From: Thermococcus cleftensis
GTDB lineage: Archaea > Methanobacteriota_B > Thermococci > Thermococcales > Thermococcaceae
NCBI RefSeq assembly: GCF_000265525.1
Contig: NC_018015.1
Span: 434,001-498,000, forward strand
Reading direction: 5' to 3'
DNA: 64,000 nucleotides
The position numbers were made by a program, and so were the translations under genes. Shown one piece after another: positions 17,776-26,751 of this stretch. Position 1 is the stretch's first letter; each line of letters begins with the position of its first letter. The notes under the pieces were generated by a model. That model was not told the origin of the DNA. It was given only the letters and a program-made list of their open reading frames with translations, and made no database searches.

Positions 17776-18971
17776 GGATTCCGGAGGATGTGAGGAAGGA
17801 CATACCCCTTACGGGCGAGGTTATCTACTTCGATAACACCGCCACTTCTCTGACGCCGAAGCCCGTGATAGAGGCGATGGACGAGTACTACCTCAGATAC
17901 CGCGCCAACGTCCATAGGGGCGTCCACAGGCTCTCGCAGATGGCGACCCATAAGTACGAGGAGAGCAGGAAGGTCGTCGCCGAGTTTATAAACGCCAGGT
18001 TTGAGGAGGTGGTCTTCACCAAGAACACGAGCGAGAGCCTTAACCTCGTCGCCCTCGGGCTGGAGCACATATTTAAACCCGGCGACAAGATAGTAACGAC
18101 GCCCTACGAGCACCACTCCGACCTGCTCCCCTGGCAGAGGTTAGCTAAGAAGCTCGGTCTGAGGCTTGAGTTCATTGAAGGAGATAACGAGGGCAACCTC
18201 GATTTGAGCGATGCTGAGAGGAAGATTAGGGGAGCTAAGCTGGTGGCTGTGCAACACGTCTCCAACGCCCTGGGCGTTATCCACGAGGTGGAGGAGCTCG
18301 GAAAGATGGCGAAGGAGGAGGGGGCGATATTTGTTGTCGACGCGGCCCAGAGCGCCGGCCACATGGAGGTGGACGTGAAGAGGCTCCACGCTGACTTTCT
18401 GGGTCTTTCAGGCCACAAAGGGCCGATGGGACCGACGGGGATAGGCGTTCTCTACATAAACGAAGAGTTCTTTGAGGTGTTCGAGCCGCCCCTCATCGGA
18501 GGTGGAACGATAGAGGACGTTGGACTGGAGGGATACAAGCTCACCGAACCGCCCGAGCGCTTTGAAGCCGGAACTCCGAACATAGGCGGTGCGATAGGTC
18601 TAGCCGCCGGGATAAGGTACATCGAGCGGATTGGCATAGACAAAATCGAGAGACAGGAGAGGAAGCTCGTCAAGCGCATAACCGAGGGGCTCGACGAACT
18701 TGGAATTCCCTGGTACGGGCCGAGGAACCTGAAGAAGCACGCCGGGGTTGTGAGCTTCAACGTGCCGGGCCTTCACCCCCACGACGTGGCGGCGATACTT
18801 GATGAGAACAACATCATGGTACGGAGCGGCCACCACTGCGCCCTGCCCGTGATGAAGAAGCTCGGAATAAACGGCACGGTCAGGGCATCGTTCCACGTCT
18901 ACAACAGCCTTGAGGAGGTCGAGACCTTCCTTGGGGTTCTTGAGGGGCTGGTAAAAAGTTTAAGGAGTTAA
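17772..18971 (+). CDS. SufS/CsdA-type cysteine desulfurase
   Basis: PLP enzyme that takes sulfur from cysteine for Fe-S clusters or thio-modification. The protein has 399 residues. The PLP lysine is K216 in LSGHKGPMGPTG. The sulfur-carrying cysteine lies in MVRSGHHCALPVM near 361. The N-terminus YFDNTATSLTP is characteristic of group II. The position after the hyp genes and a SurR-like site suggests a supply role for the Fe-S proteins of hydrogenase maturation such as HypD. Confidence 0.9.
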   Translation: MRIPEDVRKDIPLTGEVIYFDNTATSLTPKPVIEAMDEYYLRYRANVHRGVHRLSQMATHKYEESRKVVAEFINARFEEVVFTKNTSESLNLVALGLEHIFKPGDKIVTTPYEHHSDLLPWQRLAKKLGLRLEFIEGDNEGNLDLSDAERKIRGAKLVAVQHVSNALGVIHEVEELGKMAKEEGAIFVVDAAQSAGHMEVDVKRLHADFLGLSGHKGPMGPTGIGVLYINEEFFEVFEPPLIGGGTIEDVGLEGYKLTEPPERFEAGTPNIGGAIGLAAGIRYIERIGIDKIERQERKLVKRITEGLDELGIPWYGPRNLKKHAGVVSFNVPGLHPHDVAAILDENNIMVRSGHHCALPVMKKLGINGTVRASFHVYNSLEEVETFLGVLEGLVKSLRS

Positions 18972-19029
18972 GGGGGCATCTCGCCCCACTCAACGTTTAT
19001 CGTTTCGGGGGTTGCAGCGGAAGAGCTGT

Positions 19030-20163
19030 CTAAACGACCCTCACCATTCTCTCCAGCCAGGGACTCACGCGAACCCTGATGTAGCCCCTAAGCTTCTCGT
19101 CCACCTCTCTATCGCCGGTGTATATCCTCAAGGGGCCACTTTCGAGCTTCGATGGTGTGGCAACTACGGTTATGTTCTCCTTCGGAATTCTCCTCAGCAC
19201 CTCGGCCGAGAACTGCTGGTTCCCTCGTCCGAAGATGAAACCTAAGCCCCCTATCACCGTGACGATTACCCTAGGGCCTCTATCGGCAAAGCGGAGCAGG
19301 TCTTTCTCCGTCGCGTCCTTCACGAGAAGCTTAACATTTCCGTCCCTGATCTCCACCACGTCCACCCCTAGGAGCGTTCCATCTATGCCAAGCCTGTCCT
19401 TTATCCGCTTTACCGTCGAGCCAGAGCCGAGGAAGTATATTCCATCGTTTTCGAGGATTTCCTCGGCGATTGCTTCGGCGATAGCATCGAGCTCCTCTTC
19501 CTCGTCCACGGGTATCCTCTCCTTGCTTCCCTGCACGAGGGTCTCAACAACCGGAACGAGGGCCTTTCCGTAGGTTCTGGCCCTCACCTCGTCGTGCCTG
19601 TATGCATCTTCGTCTATATCCCTGACCTCCCTCTCCTCGAGCCGCGCGTTTCCCCTGAGGAACTCCACCAGAACTCTGGCCGCGTCCTCGGGGGAATAGG
19701 CGAAAACTCCCGAGTACATCTTGACGCCGGTTGGAATGCCGAGAATTGGAATCTTTTCATCGACCGCCTCAACGATGTCTCTAGCTGTTCCGTCCCCGCC
19801 TGCGAATACAAGTAAATCAACGTTTCCGACCATTTCCTTTGCCAGCTCCTTCGTATCCTCACCGCTGGTATTAGGTATTCTTACACCCTCTATTTCCAGG
19901 TAACCGATTTCCCTGTGCCTCAGAACCTCAAACTCAAAGCCGAACTCCCTCAGAACGTCCTCCCCCAGCGGGCCGGGGCCGGTGAGGAACCTTACCTCTA
20001 CCGCCTCCTCATAGTGAGATAGCTCCTCCAAGAAGAGCCTCACCAGGTCTTGGGCGATTGGCCTCGCACCCCTCTTCACCGCTTCCTTCACAACTCCGTC
20101 CGTGCCCTTGAGGGCCACTCTTCCCCCCATTCCAGCTATCGGGTTGATTATGAGGCCTATCAT
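19030..20163 (-). CDS. ATP-NAD kinase-like protein (diacylglycerol/NAD kinase fold)
   Basis: 377 residues. It opens with IGLIINPIAGMGGRVALKG, and the nucleotide motif is VFAGGDGTARDIVEAV near residues 108-123, the GGDGT signature of NAD kinases and related lipid kinases. The C-terminal region is longer than in classical NAD kinase and matches the archaeal COG3199 type. The substrate is therefore uncertain. It ends on the minus strand 58 bp from the desulfurase in a tail-to-tail arrangement. Confidence 0.72.
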   Translation of the reverse strand: MIGLIINPIAGMGGRVALKGTDGVVKEAVKRGARPIAQDLVRLFLEELSHYEEAVEVRFLTGPGPLGEDVLREFGFEFEVLRHREIGYLEIEGVRIPNTSGEDTKELAKEMVGNVDLLVFAGGDGTARDIVEAVDEKIPILGIPTGVKMYSGVFAYSPEDAARVLVEFLRGNARLEEREVRDIDEDAYRHDEVRARTYGKALVPVVETLVQGSKERIPVDEEEELDAIAEAIAEEILENDGIYFLGSGSTVKRIKDRLGIDGTLLGVDVVEIRDGNVKLLVKDATEKDLLRFADRGPRVIVTVIGGLGFIFGRGNQQFSAEVLRRIPKENITVVATPSKLESGPLRIYTGDREVDEKLRGYIRVRVSPWLERMVRVV

Positions 20164-20167
20164 GGTT

Positions 20168-21613
20168 TCACCTCATGTACTTCCTCGCAAAGACCGTCAG
20201 AAACACGGCCCACATGAACATTCCGAACAGCGCCTCAACCGACGCTATGACCCTCCCAACGCCCACGGGGTGGTAGTCACCGTAGCCGAGGGTTGTGGCG
20301 GTAACGACGCTGAAGTACTCGTAGTCGATGAAGCTCATTCCCCCAGATACCCCCTCAACGCTCCGGGTCAGGAAGAACAGAATGGGAAAGAAGATGTTCA
20401 CCGCGGCAAGCCATATGAGTATGGGCCTCTTCCAGTCAGTGCCGTATTTACACGTCAAATCCGCGAAGAGCCACTCGAAGGCCGTTTCCATTTTAACGAG
20501 AAGCTTTTTAAGTCCCCTCCTCCTGCCAGCCAGCCGGGAATGCCTCCTAGAGACCATTTCGAGGTAGTAATACCTGTCCGCCCTCTCAAGGTCCCCGTTC
20601 CGCTCCCAGCTTATCCTTGCCAGGCGATAGAGAACCTCCGCCGCGTGGTGGCTGTTGAACCTGCAGTCTTCGACGTCTATGAAGCCCTCGACGTTCAGCT
20701 CCACCGGAATGTTGGGGAGAACCGTGGAGTTCCATGTGAAGTCCCCATTGAAGGAGACCCTTCTGAAGATTAGGTTTCCCATTACCCGAGTGTGAACGAA
20801 CTCTGGATTCTTGAGCCAGCTGGCGAGAATCTCGGCGTGACCGAAGATGTCCAGATCCTCCAGGACAAGGTTCCCGTGGAAGCGTCTTATGCTGAGCCTC
20901 ACCTGTCTCTTGAAGCGCGCCGACTGGTCGAACTCGACGTTCCTGATTGTCAGGGCAGAGGCCCTAACGGCCCTTTCGCGGGACTCGGAGGGTTTTATGC
21001 CGTGCTCCTCGAGTATCTTCCTCATGAGTGGATAGCGAACGTTTATTCCGATCCTCCTGACGCCCTCGAGCCCGCTGAGTTCTATCCTGCCTGTAGCGAT
21101 CCTGCGCTCTCCGTAGTCCCTCTCCGCTTCCTCCGTTCCTCCGGTGTGCTCCGTGGAGTTTATCATAACGTAGCTGACTCTCGAGTTTCTGACGTAGACG
21201 GAGTTGGAGAACCTAACCCTGAGCAGGTTGAGGCCAAAGACACGGGAGCCGTGGACGGTGAAGGTCCCCACTTCGCTTCCAAAGACCACTATCCTTCCCA
21301 CGGCCGAGTTATAGAAAGTTATTCCCGGAACCCTAACGGAGTCAAAGAGAATCGCCCTAACGTGGGAGTTCTTGAAGACTATAGGCTTTTCGGCGATGAA
21401 ATCACCTATCTTGACGTCATAGAGGTAAACGCCCTCAAAGTACGTATGACCGCTCTTCAATCTGCGTAGAAACGCCTCTTCCTTGACCCGCTTTATCTCC
21501 TCCCCGAGAAGCCTCTCTCCCTCGTCATAGGGAATGTGGAGCGGGCAGTACTTCGACCCCTCAACGGGTTTCAGGCGGCACTTCTTGCCGTTCTCGTAGG
21601 TGTACTCGCACAT
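20168..21613 (-). CDS. Potassium-channel protein with zinc-binding N-terminus and beta-solenoid-like domain
   Basis: 481 residues in an unusual order. The N-terminus has C-x8-C-x10-C-x2-H (CEYTYENGKKC, KYCPLH), a probable metal knuckle. Residues of about 50-330 are a strand-rich repeat region resembling pentapeptide-like solenoids (short hydrophobic steps such as VYVRNSRVSYVMINS). The C-terminus has two membrane helices with the selectivity filter TTLGYGD near 446-452, as in two-helix K+ channels. The soluble part would face the cytoplasm and could gate the pore. It lies 4 bp upstream of the kinase-like gene, so the two are co-transcribed. Confidence 0.72.
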   Translation of the reverse strand: MCEYTYENGKKCRLKPVEGSKYCPLHIPYDEGERLLGEEIKRVKEEAFLRRLKSGHTYFEGVYLYDVKIGDFIAEKPIVFKNSHVRAILFDSVRVPGITFYNSAVGRIVVFGSEVGTFTVHGSRVFGLNLLRVRFSNSVYVRNSRVSYVMINSTEHTGGTEEAERDYGERRIATGRIELSGLEGVRRIGINVRYPLMRKILEEHGIKPSESRERAVRASALTIRNVEFDQSARFKRQVRLSIRRFHGNLVLEDLDIFGHAEILASWLKNPEFVHTRVMGNLIFRRVSFNGDFTWNSTVLPNIPVELNVEGFIDVEDCRFNSHHAAEVLYRLARISWERNGDLERADRYYYLEMVSRRHSRLAGRRRGLKKLLVKMETAFEWLFADLTCKYGTDWKRPILIWLAAVNIFFPILFFLTRSVEGVSGGMSFIDYEYFSVVTATTLGYGDYHPVGVGRVIASVEALFGMFMWAVFLTVFARKYMR

Positions 21614-21645
21614 GGCCCCTCAACATACCTAACGCCAACGGATAA

Positions 21646-22596
21646 TTAAGGCTTTCTCCTGCTCGGAAGGGCACGCATGTAGAAGCGCTTCCCGTCGTAC
21701 TCCAGCTCGATGAGCTTCCCCTCCCGAATGAGCCTCTCCACGGTCTCCCAGCCGGCCCCCGCCTTCCTCAGGAGCTCCCTTACTGCATCTTCCCTCATCG
21801 GGTGAACCGCGGTGATGCTCAGCAGGTCTTCCTCGACATTTCCGGTGGAGGCGAAGGCGTTTCCCTCGTAGCCGATGAGGTATTCAACCCTGCCCTCCCC
21901 GAGCCTCTCGGAGAATAGCTGATAGGCGAGGTTTATCATGTCTTCCTTCGCCGGCTCCACCCAGGGCTCGGCTGGAGGCCTCGTGGGGACGGCTATGTAG
22001 GCCTTGTCCGGTTTAAGCTCCGCCAGGAAGTCCGCTATCCTTTCAAGCTCATCGCCGTAGTCGACGTTGATCAGCATCGTCTCGGTGACGATGGTTCCAT
22101 CGAAGTCGTCCCTGAATTCCAGCATGCCCTCGAGGATTCTCTCCAGGCTCAGGTTCCTGTGGGGCCTGTCTATTCTCCGCCAGAGGGGCTCGCTGACAGC
22201 ATCGAGCTTGAGGGAGACGAAGTCGAAGCTCAGGAGTTCTTCCCTGACGTCGTCCCTCCAGACGAGCGACGAGTTCGTGAGTATCGCGAGGGGAATTTCC
22301 AGCTCACGCAGGAGCTCGACCTCGAGGCCGAGGTTAACATCAAGCGTCGGCTCGCCGTCGGGGACGAAGGTTACGTAGTCGATCCTTTCGCCCCTTTCCC
22401 TGGCTTCCTCGACCTTTCTGGCAACTTCCTCGAATATGAACTCCGGCTCGTAGAAGGGCCTCCTCTCCACCTCCATCTTCAGTGTTCTTCCTATCTGGCA
22501 GTAAAGGCAGGCGTAACTGCAGATTTTGTCGGGAATGTTGTTCACGCCGAGGCTCCTGCCGAGCCTCCTCGAGGGGACGGGACCGAAGGCTATCAT
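21646..22596 (-). CDS. Radical SAM protein with C-terminal winged-helix region
   Basis: 316 residues. The cluster motif is C26-x3-C30-x2-C33 (CSYACLYCQIG) after the family opening FGPVPSRRLGRSLGVN, which places it in COG0731. The C-terminus (EDAVRELLRKAGAGWETVERLIREG) looks like a small helix-turn-helix. COG0731 includes tRNA-wyosine enzymes but also others; this shorter SRRLGxSLGV subgroup has no fixed substrate. The ATG at 22596 follows GGTGG. It is divergent from the aminotransferase. Confidence 0.78.
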   Translation of the reverse strand: MIAFGPVPSRRLGRSLGVNNIPDKICSYACLYCQIGRTLKMEVERRPFYEPEFIFEEVARKVEEARERGERIDYVTFVPDGEPTLDVNLGLEVELLRELEIPLAILTNSSLVWRDDVREELLSFDFVSLKLDAVSEPLWRRIDRPHRNLSLERILEGMLEFRDDFDGTIVTETMLINVDYGDELERIADFLAELKPDKAYIAVPTRPPAEPWVEPAKEDMINLAYQLFSERLGEGRVEYLIGYEGNAFASTGNVEEDLLSITAVHPMREDAVRELLRKAGAGWETVERLIREGKLIELEYDGKRFYMRALPSRRKP

Positions 22597-22676
22597 TAAA
22601 CCACCGGGGTTAGGTCGGCCTAAAAGCGTATAAGGTTTGCCCAACCCTTTTATACGCTCCGGTCCAACAATGTACG

Positions 22677-24320
22677 GTGTTCAACGTGTCAGGCGAGGGT
22701 GAAGCCCAGGTTGAGGAGATACTGAAAAACATAGGAAACCTTGAGGAGCTCAGCCCGTTCGAGTTCAAGGAGCTTCTCATAAAGCTCGCGAGGCGGAAAT
22801 CGGAGAGGATGATGCTCAACGCGGGCAGGGGGAACCCGAACTTCCTGGCGCTGACGCCGAGGTACGCCTACCTCCAGCTCGGGAAGTTCGCTCTCAGCGA
22901 GGCAGAGAGGCACTTCGGCTACATGGGTGGCCTCATAGGGGGCCACAGCGACAGGGAGGGCATCGAGGCCCGCTTTGAGATCTTCGTTAGAAACCACTGG
23001 AACGAGAGGGGGACGGCTTTCCTGAACTCGGCCGTCAGCTACGTCAGGGACTACCTGGGCCTCCCTGCGGGGGACTTCCTCCACGAGATGGTGCAGGGCT
23101 ACCTGGGCTGCGACTACCCATCGCCCCCGAGGATGCTGCCCCTGGCGGAGAAGATAGTCGCGAGGTACCTGATGAAGGAGATGGGGGCCGGCTACGACCT
23201 CGGCTACTCCCTGGTCGATGAGACCCAGCTCTTCGCGGTGGAGGGCGGAACCGCGGCGATGGCGTACCTCTTCGAGTCCCTGAAGGCCAACAGGATACTG
23301 AACGAGGGGGATAAAATAGCGCTGGCCGTTCCGATATTCAGCCCCTACCTGGAGATACCGAGGCTCGACACCTACAGGCTCGAGGTCATCGAGGTGAGAG
23401 CGGACGAGGAGAGGGGCTACCAGATACCGAGGGAAGAGCTCGAGAAGCTCCGCGACCCCGAGATAAAGGCCTTCTTCCTCGTGAACCCGGGCAACCCAAC
23501 GTCGGTGAAGCTTGAGGAGGAAACCCTAGAAGACCTTCGCGAAATAGTTGAGAAAGATCGGAACGACCTGATAATCATCACGGACGACGTCTACGCGACC
23601 TTCGCCGAGGACTTCAGGTCGGTGTACTCCGTCCTGCCCCACAATACGATACTGGTCTACTCCTTCTCCAAGTACTTCGGGGCGACCGGCTGGCGCCTTG
23701 GCGTGATAGCCCTCCACAGGGACAACGTCGTGGACAGGCTCATAGCCAGTCTCCCGGAGGAGGTGCAGGAGATCCTTGAGAAGCGCTACGCCCCGATAAC
23801 GCCGAACGTCAGGGAGCTGAAGTTCATAGACAGGCTCGTGGCCGACAGCAGGAACGTCGCGCTGAGGCACACCGCAGGGCTGTCCACACCCCAGCAGGTT
23901 CAGATGGTTCTCTTCGCCCTCTACGCCCTCATGGACGAGGAGGAGAAGTACAAGAAGACCGTGAAGCACGTCCTGAGGAGGCGCTACAGGGCGCTCTACC
24001 GCGGCCTTGGAATAGAGCCCGAGGAGAGCCCGGGCTACGCCTACTACTACACCCTGCTCGATACCGAGAAGCTGGCCGAGAGGCTTTACGGAAAGGAGTT
24101 CGCGGAGTGGTTCGTCAGAACCCTGCCCGTGGAGGAGTTCATAGTCCGCCTCGCCGTTGAGGCAGGGGTCGTCCTCCTCCCAGGGAAGGGCTTCGACGTC
24201 ATCCACCCCTCGGCCAGGGTTTCGCTGGCGAACCTGAGGGAGATAGACTACATCAAGATAGGGAAGACCATCAGAAGGCTCATAGACGAGTACTACAAAA
24301 AGTTCAGAGGGGAGGTGTGA
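22677..24320 (+). CDS. Aspartate aminotransferase / aspartate 4-decarboxylase
   Basis: PLP enzyme of fold type I, 547 residues, longer than ordinary aminotransferases and matching the aspartate 4-decarboxylase family (alanine from aspartate). The N-terminal arm has the family pattern LSPFEFKELLIKLARRK and MMLNAGRGNPNFLA. The PLP lysine is about K332 in YSFSKYFGATGWRLG. The start is either GTG 22677 or GTG 22689; the latter has GGTG six bases upstream. A TATA-like TTTTATAC lies at 22648-22655. Decarboxylase versus transaminase activity cannot be settled from sequence. Confidence 0.8.
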   Translation: MFNVSGEGEAQVEEILKNIGNLEELSPFEFKELLIKLARRKSERMMLNAGRGNPNFLALTPRYAYLQLGKFALSEAERHFGYMGGLIGGHSDREGIEARFEIFVRNHWNERGTAFLNSAVSYVRDYLGLPAGDFLHEMVQGYLGCDYPSPPRMLPLAEKIVARYLMKEMGAGYDLGYSLVDETQLFAVEGGTAAMAYLFESLKANRILNEGDKIALAVPIFSPYLEIPRLDTYRLEVIEVRADEERGYQIPREELEKLRDPEIKAFFLVNPGNPTSVKLEEETLEDLREIVEKDRNDLIIITDDVYATFAEDFRSVYSVLPHNTILVYSFSKYFGATGWRLGVIALHRDNVVDRLIASLPEEVQEILEKRYAPITPNVRELKFIDRLVADSRNVALRHTAGLSTPQQVQMVLFALYALMDEEEKYKKTVKHVLRRRYRALYRGLGIEPEESPGYAYYYTLLDTEKLAERLYGKEFAEWFVRTLPVEEFIVRLAVEAGVVLLPGKGFDVIHPSARVSLANLREIDYIKIGKTIRRLIDEYYKKFRGEV

Positions 24321-24334
24321 ACTCCTTTTTCCAT

Positions 24335-24577
24335 TTAAGACCTCAGCCTCCGGAAGTAGGCCACGAGGGCGTTCCAGTTCAGAGCAATGTGGACTATTGA
24401 AAGGCCGAAGAAGGCGAAGCCGAAGTAGATGTGGAGTGTATCCGCGGTGGACACTGGAAGTGGATGACCAAGCTTTGCCGTCAGGGGGCCTATGAGGAGC
24501 ACCGTCCCCGTTATGCCCGTGATGAGCCACAGGAAGAACAGGAGAAGTGAAACGCACATTCTCAGGTTGCACTTCAT
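24335..24577 (-). CDS. Small DUF4405-like membrane protein
   Basis: 80 residues with two hydrophobic helices (about 8-30 and 48-70). Histidines at HIYFGFAFFGLSIVHIAL have the spacing seen in small haem-binding four-helix membrane proteins such as DUF4405/cytochrome b561-like proteins. One or both helices could hold haem in a dimer. It follows the secreted-protein gene by 3 bp and is likely in one operon with it. Confidence 0.6.
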   Translation of the reverse strand: MKCNLRMCVSLLLFFLWLITGITGTVLLIGPLTAKLGHPLPVSTADTLHIYFGFAFFGLSIVHIALNWNALVAYFRRLRS

Positions 24578-24580
24578 GGC

Positions 24581-25372
24581 TCATCCCTTCCTGTAGGTTT
24601 TTCCGTTGATTACAATGACGTCCGCCTTTAAGGAGCCGTCTTCCTCGCTGGCAAGGATGGTAATCCTCTCGCCGGGCTTCAAGAGTGCCAGCATGTCGCG
24701 CCAGGTTAAGCTCTCGTTGTTCGGCCCGGTCCAGCGCCCCCTGATCTCAATCGTGTAGTTCTCAACCACAACCGCCCTCAATGCCAGGTCGACTTCCTTT
24801 ATGGGGCCCGTCACGTTGATGGAGGTCGTGTTGAGGACTTCCTCTGGCGAAGGGGTGCTCTGGTTCAAGGCAGTGTCGTTGGGTGTCCCAACGTAGAACT
24901 CAACCGTGACCCTTTCCTCGGTTCCGTAGGGACAGCCAGAGCCGTAGTGGAAAACCACATCCAGGCTTCCGTTTCCGAGGACTTTAACGGTGTACTGCTT
25001 GAATGCCGTGTACGCGTCCTTCAGTTCGGTCTTCGTTTCGTTCACGACTTCAACGTTCTTTGGGTTTTCAACCGTTATTTTCCAGTCGGAGTAGGGACAG
25101 GGCTGTGCATGCCTGAACTTGACCGTGACGTTGACTGTGACCAACGTTCCCGCTCTCTCAACGTACGCTTTCCCCGGAACAACGTAGAGAATGTCGTCCC
25201 CTTCATGGGACGTGGCAAAGCCCACATAATAAACCCCGTTAACTGGGTTCGCTGGTGATGATGGCGGCTGAGCAGGACTCGAGGAAATTCTCTCATCCGC
25301 ATAATTGACGGCGAAGGGCAACGCCACGAACAGGGCACAAAGTATGAAGGAGATTACAATCTTCCGCTCCAT
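24581..25372 (-). CDS. Secreted or membrane-anchored protein of unknown function
   Basis: 263 residues. An N-terminal hydrophobic stretch (VISFILCALFVALPFAVNYA) acts as signal or anchor. The mature part is strand-rich, with two Cys-Pro-Tyr sites (CPYSDW, CPYGTE) that could form a disulfide or metal pair, and several Asn-x-Ser/Thr sites fitting archaeal N-glycosylation. The downstream membrane protein in the same operon may be its partner. No family is recognised. Confidence 0.55.
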   Translation of the reverse strand: MERKIVISFILCALFVALPFAVNYADERISSSPAQPPSSPANPVNGVYYVGFATSHEGDDILYVVPGKAYVERAGTLVTVNVTVKFRHAQPCPYSDWKITVENPKNVEVVNETKTELKDAYTAFKQYTVKVLGNGSLDVVFHYGSGCPYGTEERVTVEFYVGTPNDTALNQSTPSPEEVLNTTSINVTGPIKEVDLALRAVVVENYTIEIRGRWTGPNNESLTWRDMLALLKPGERITILASEEDGSLKADVIVINGKTYRKG

Positions 25373-25502
25373 GGTTCATAATACACATGCAACGTTTTTA
25401 AACCTTCCATCCAAATGCACGCATTTGAACATTGACTACCCCCTGGGTTCACGAACCTTTTTAAAGCAAACCCTGTTCTCCGGCACTCCAAGGTGAGAAA
25501 AA

Positions 25503-26747
25503 GTGAGCCAGAGAGTGGCCATCGCCGTGAGGAACTCAACGGTCGCCAACCGCTACCGCTACGTTCCGAAGATGCCCAGGTGGTTCTATTCCTTCGTGCC
25601 CTTCAAAGTAGCTACCGGTGGAAGCTCCGCCCTGGTGAGCCTCTACCTCCTCCAGCTCGGGGGCAGCGCTTCAACGGTTGGCCTGGCCTTTGCCCTCGCG
25701 AGTCTGGCTTCAATGCTCGGCGCGCTGTTCTGGGGGAGACTGAGCGACAGGACGCTGAGGAGAAAGCCCTTCATACTCCTCGGCTTCGCCAGCGTCCCGG
25801 TGTTCCTCACAGCGATGGCTTTCACCAAAACCCCGGCCCAGCTGATTGCCGTGAACACGGCCTACGCGTTCTTCCTTTCCTCCACCCTATCCGTACCGAT
25901 AGCCCTGGTTTTAAGGAGCGTCAGGAAGCACAGCTGGGAGTACGGCATAGGGAAGTTCAATGAGGTCAGCGGCTGGGGGTGGGTTCTCGGCCTAGTCCTC
26001 GGCTTCGGGCTATCCCGGTTCCTCACGATCCCCCAGCTTTTCGTGGCCTTCGCCCTGCTCGGAGTTCCGTCGGTTTTCATGGGAAGGAAAATGATACGCG
26101 AGGTGCCGGTCTACATAAACCGGCGTGCCATAAGGGCCTTCGGAAACTACGTCGTCGAGAAGGCACGCTACTTCCCGAGCTTTGTACTCCATCTCAACCT
26201 CAGCCTTCCAGATGGCCTCGGGAGGTTCTACCTGGCGTTCCTGCTCTTCTGGATAGCCGCTGGACTTTACTTCCCCCAGATGCCGGTCCTGCTGACGGGC
26301 GGTGGCTACGGAATGGACGTCGTGTACCTTGCCCTTATAGCCAACTCCGCAATCGCGGCTCTCAACTACGGGCGCGTTGGGAGCACAATGGGTGGTAACA
26401 AGGAGAAGACTCTTAGGAAAGGCCTCGCCCTTCGCGCCGCGGCCCTGCTCGCGGTGATGGTGGGGATCATGGTCTCTCCACTCCTTCTCCCGATGGTTCT
26501 CGCCTCCTATACCCTGGCCGGCTACTCCTGGGCCTTCATAGGCCTTCCCTCTACGGCAATAGTGAGCGAGAGGGCCGGAGAAAAGGAGAAGGGAAGCGCG
26601 ATGGGGACCTACAACGTCGTCAGCTCGGCGGGCTACATAGCGGGAAGCGCCATCGGCGGGGCGCTCGTATCCTCCGCGGGGTTCACGGCCACCTTTGGCC
26701 TCGGACTGGCCCTCATCGGGGGAAGCCTTGCCCTCCTAAAAAGGTAA
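25503..26747 (+). CDS. Major facilitator superfamily transporter
   Basis: 414 residues and about twelve hydrophobic helices. The loop 2-3 motif is FWGRLSDRTLRRKP, the classic MFS G-R-x-S-D-R pattern. The substrate is unknown; the drug-exporter-like layout is only suggestive. The GTG start at 25503 follows GGTGAG. A GGTTC-AC-GAACC repeat overlaps the region just upstream of the TATA-like TTTTTAAA at 25457-25465. Confidence 0.85.
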   Translation: MSQRVAIAVRNSTVANRYRYVPKMPRWFYSFVPFKVATGGSSALVSLYLLQLGGSASTVGLAFALASLASMLGALFWGRLSDRTLRRKPFILLGFASVPVFLTAMAFTKTPAQLIAVNTAYAFFLSSTLSVPIALVLRSVRKHSWEYGIGKFNEVSGWGWVLGLVLGFGLSRFLTIPQLFVAFALLGVPSVFMGRKMIREVPVYINRRAIRAFGNYVVEKARYFPSFVLHLNLSLPDGLGRFYLAFLLFWIAAGLYFPQMPVLLTGGGYGMDVVYLALIANSAIAALNYGRVGSTMGGNKEKTLRKGLALRAAALLAVMVGIMVSPLLLPMVLASYTLAGYSWAFIGLPSTAIVSERAGEKEKGSAMGTYNVVSSAGYIAGSAIGGALVSSAGFTATFGLGLALIGGSLALLKR

Positions 26748-26751
26748 AGGG

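Noticed and set aside
23526-24584. 352-codon minus-strand frame over the aspartate decarboxylase gene
   Set aside because: It overlaps a complete PLP enzyme and the DUF4405-like gene and has no motif. High GC coding DNA often leaves open antisense frames.
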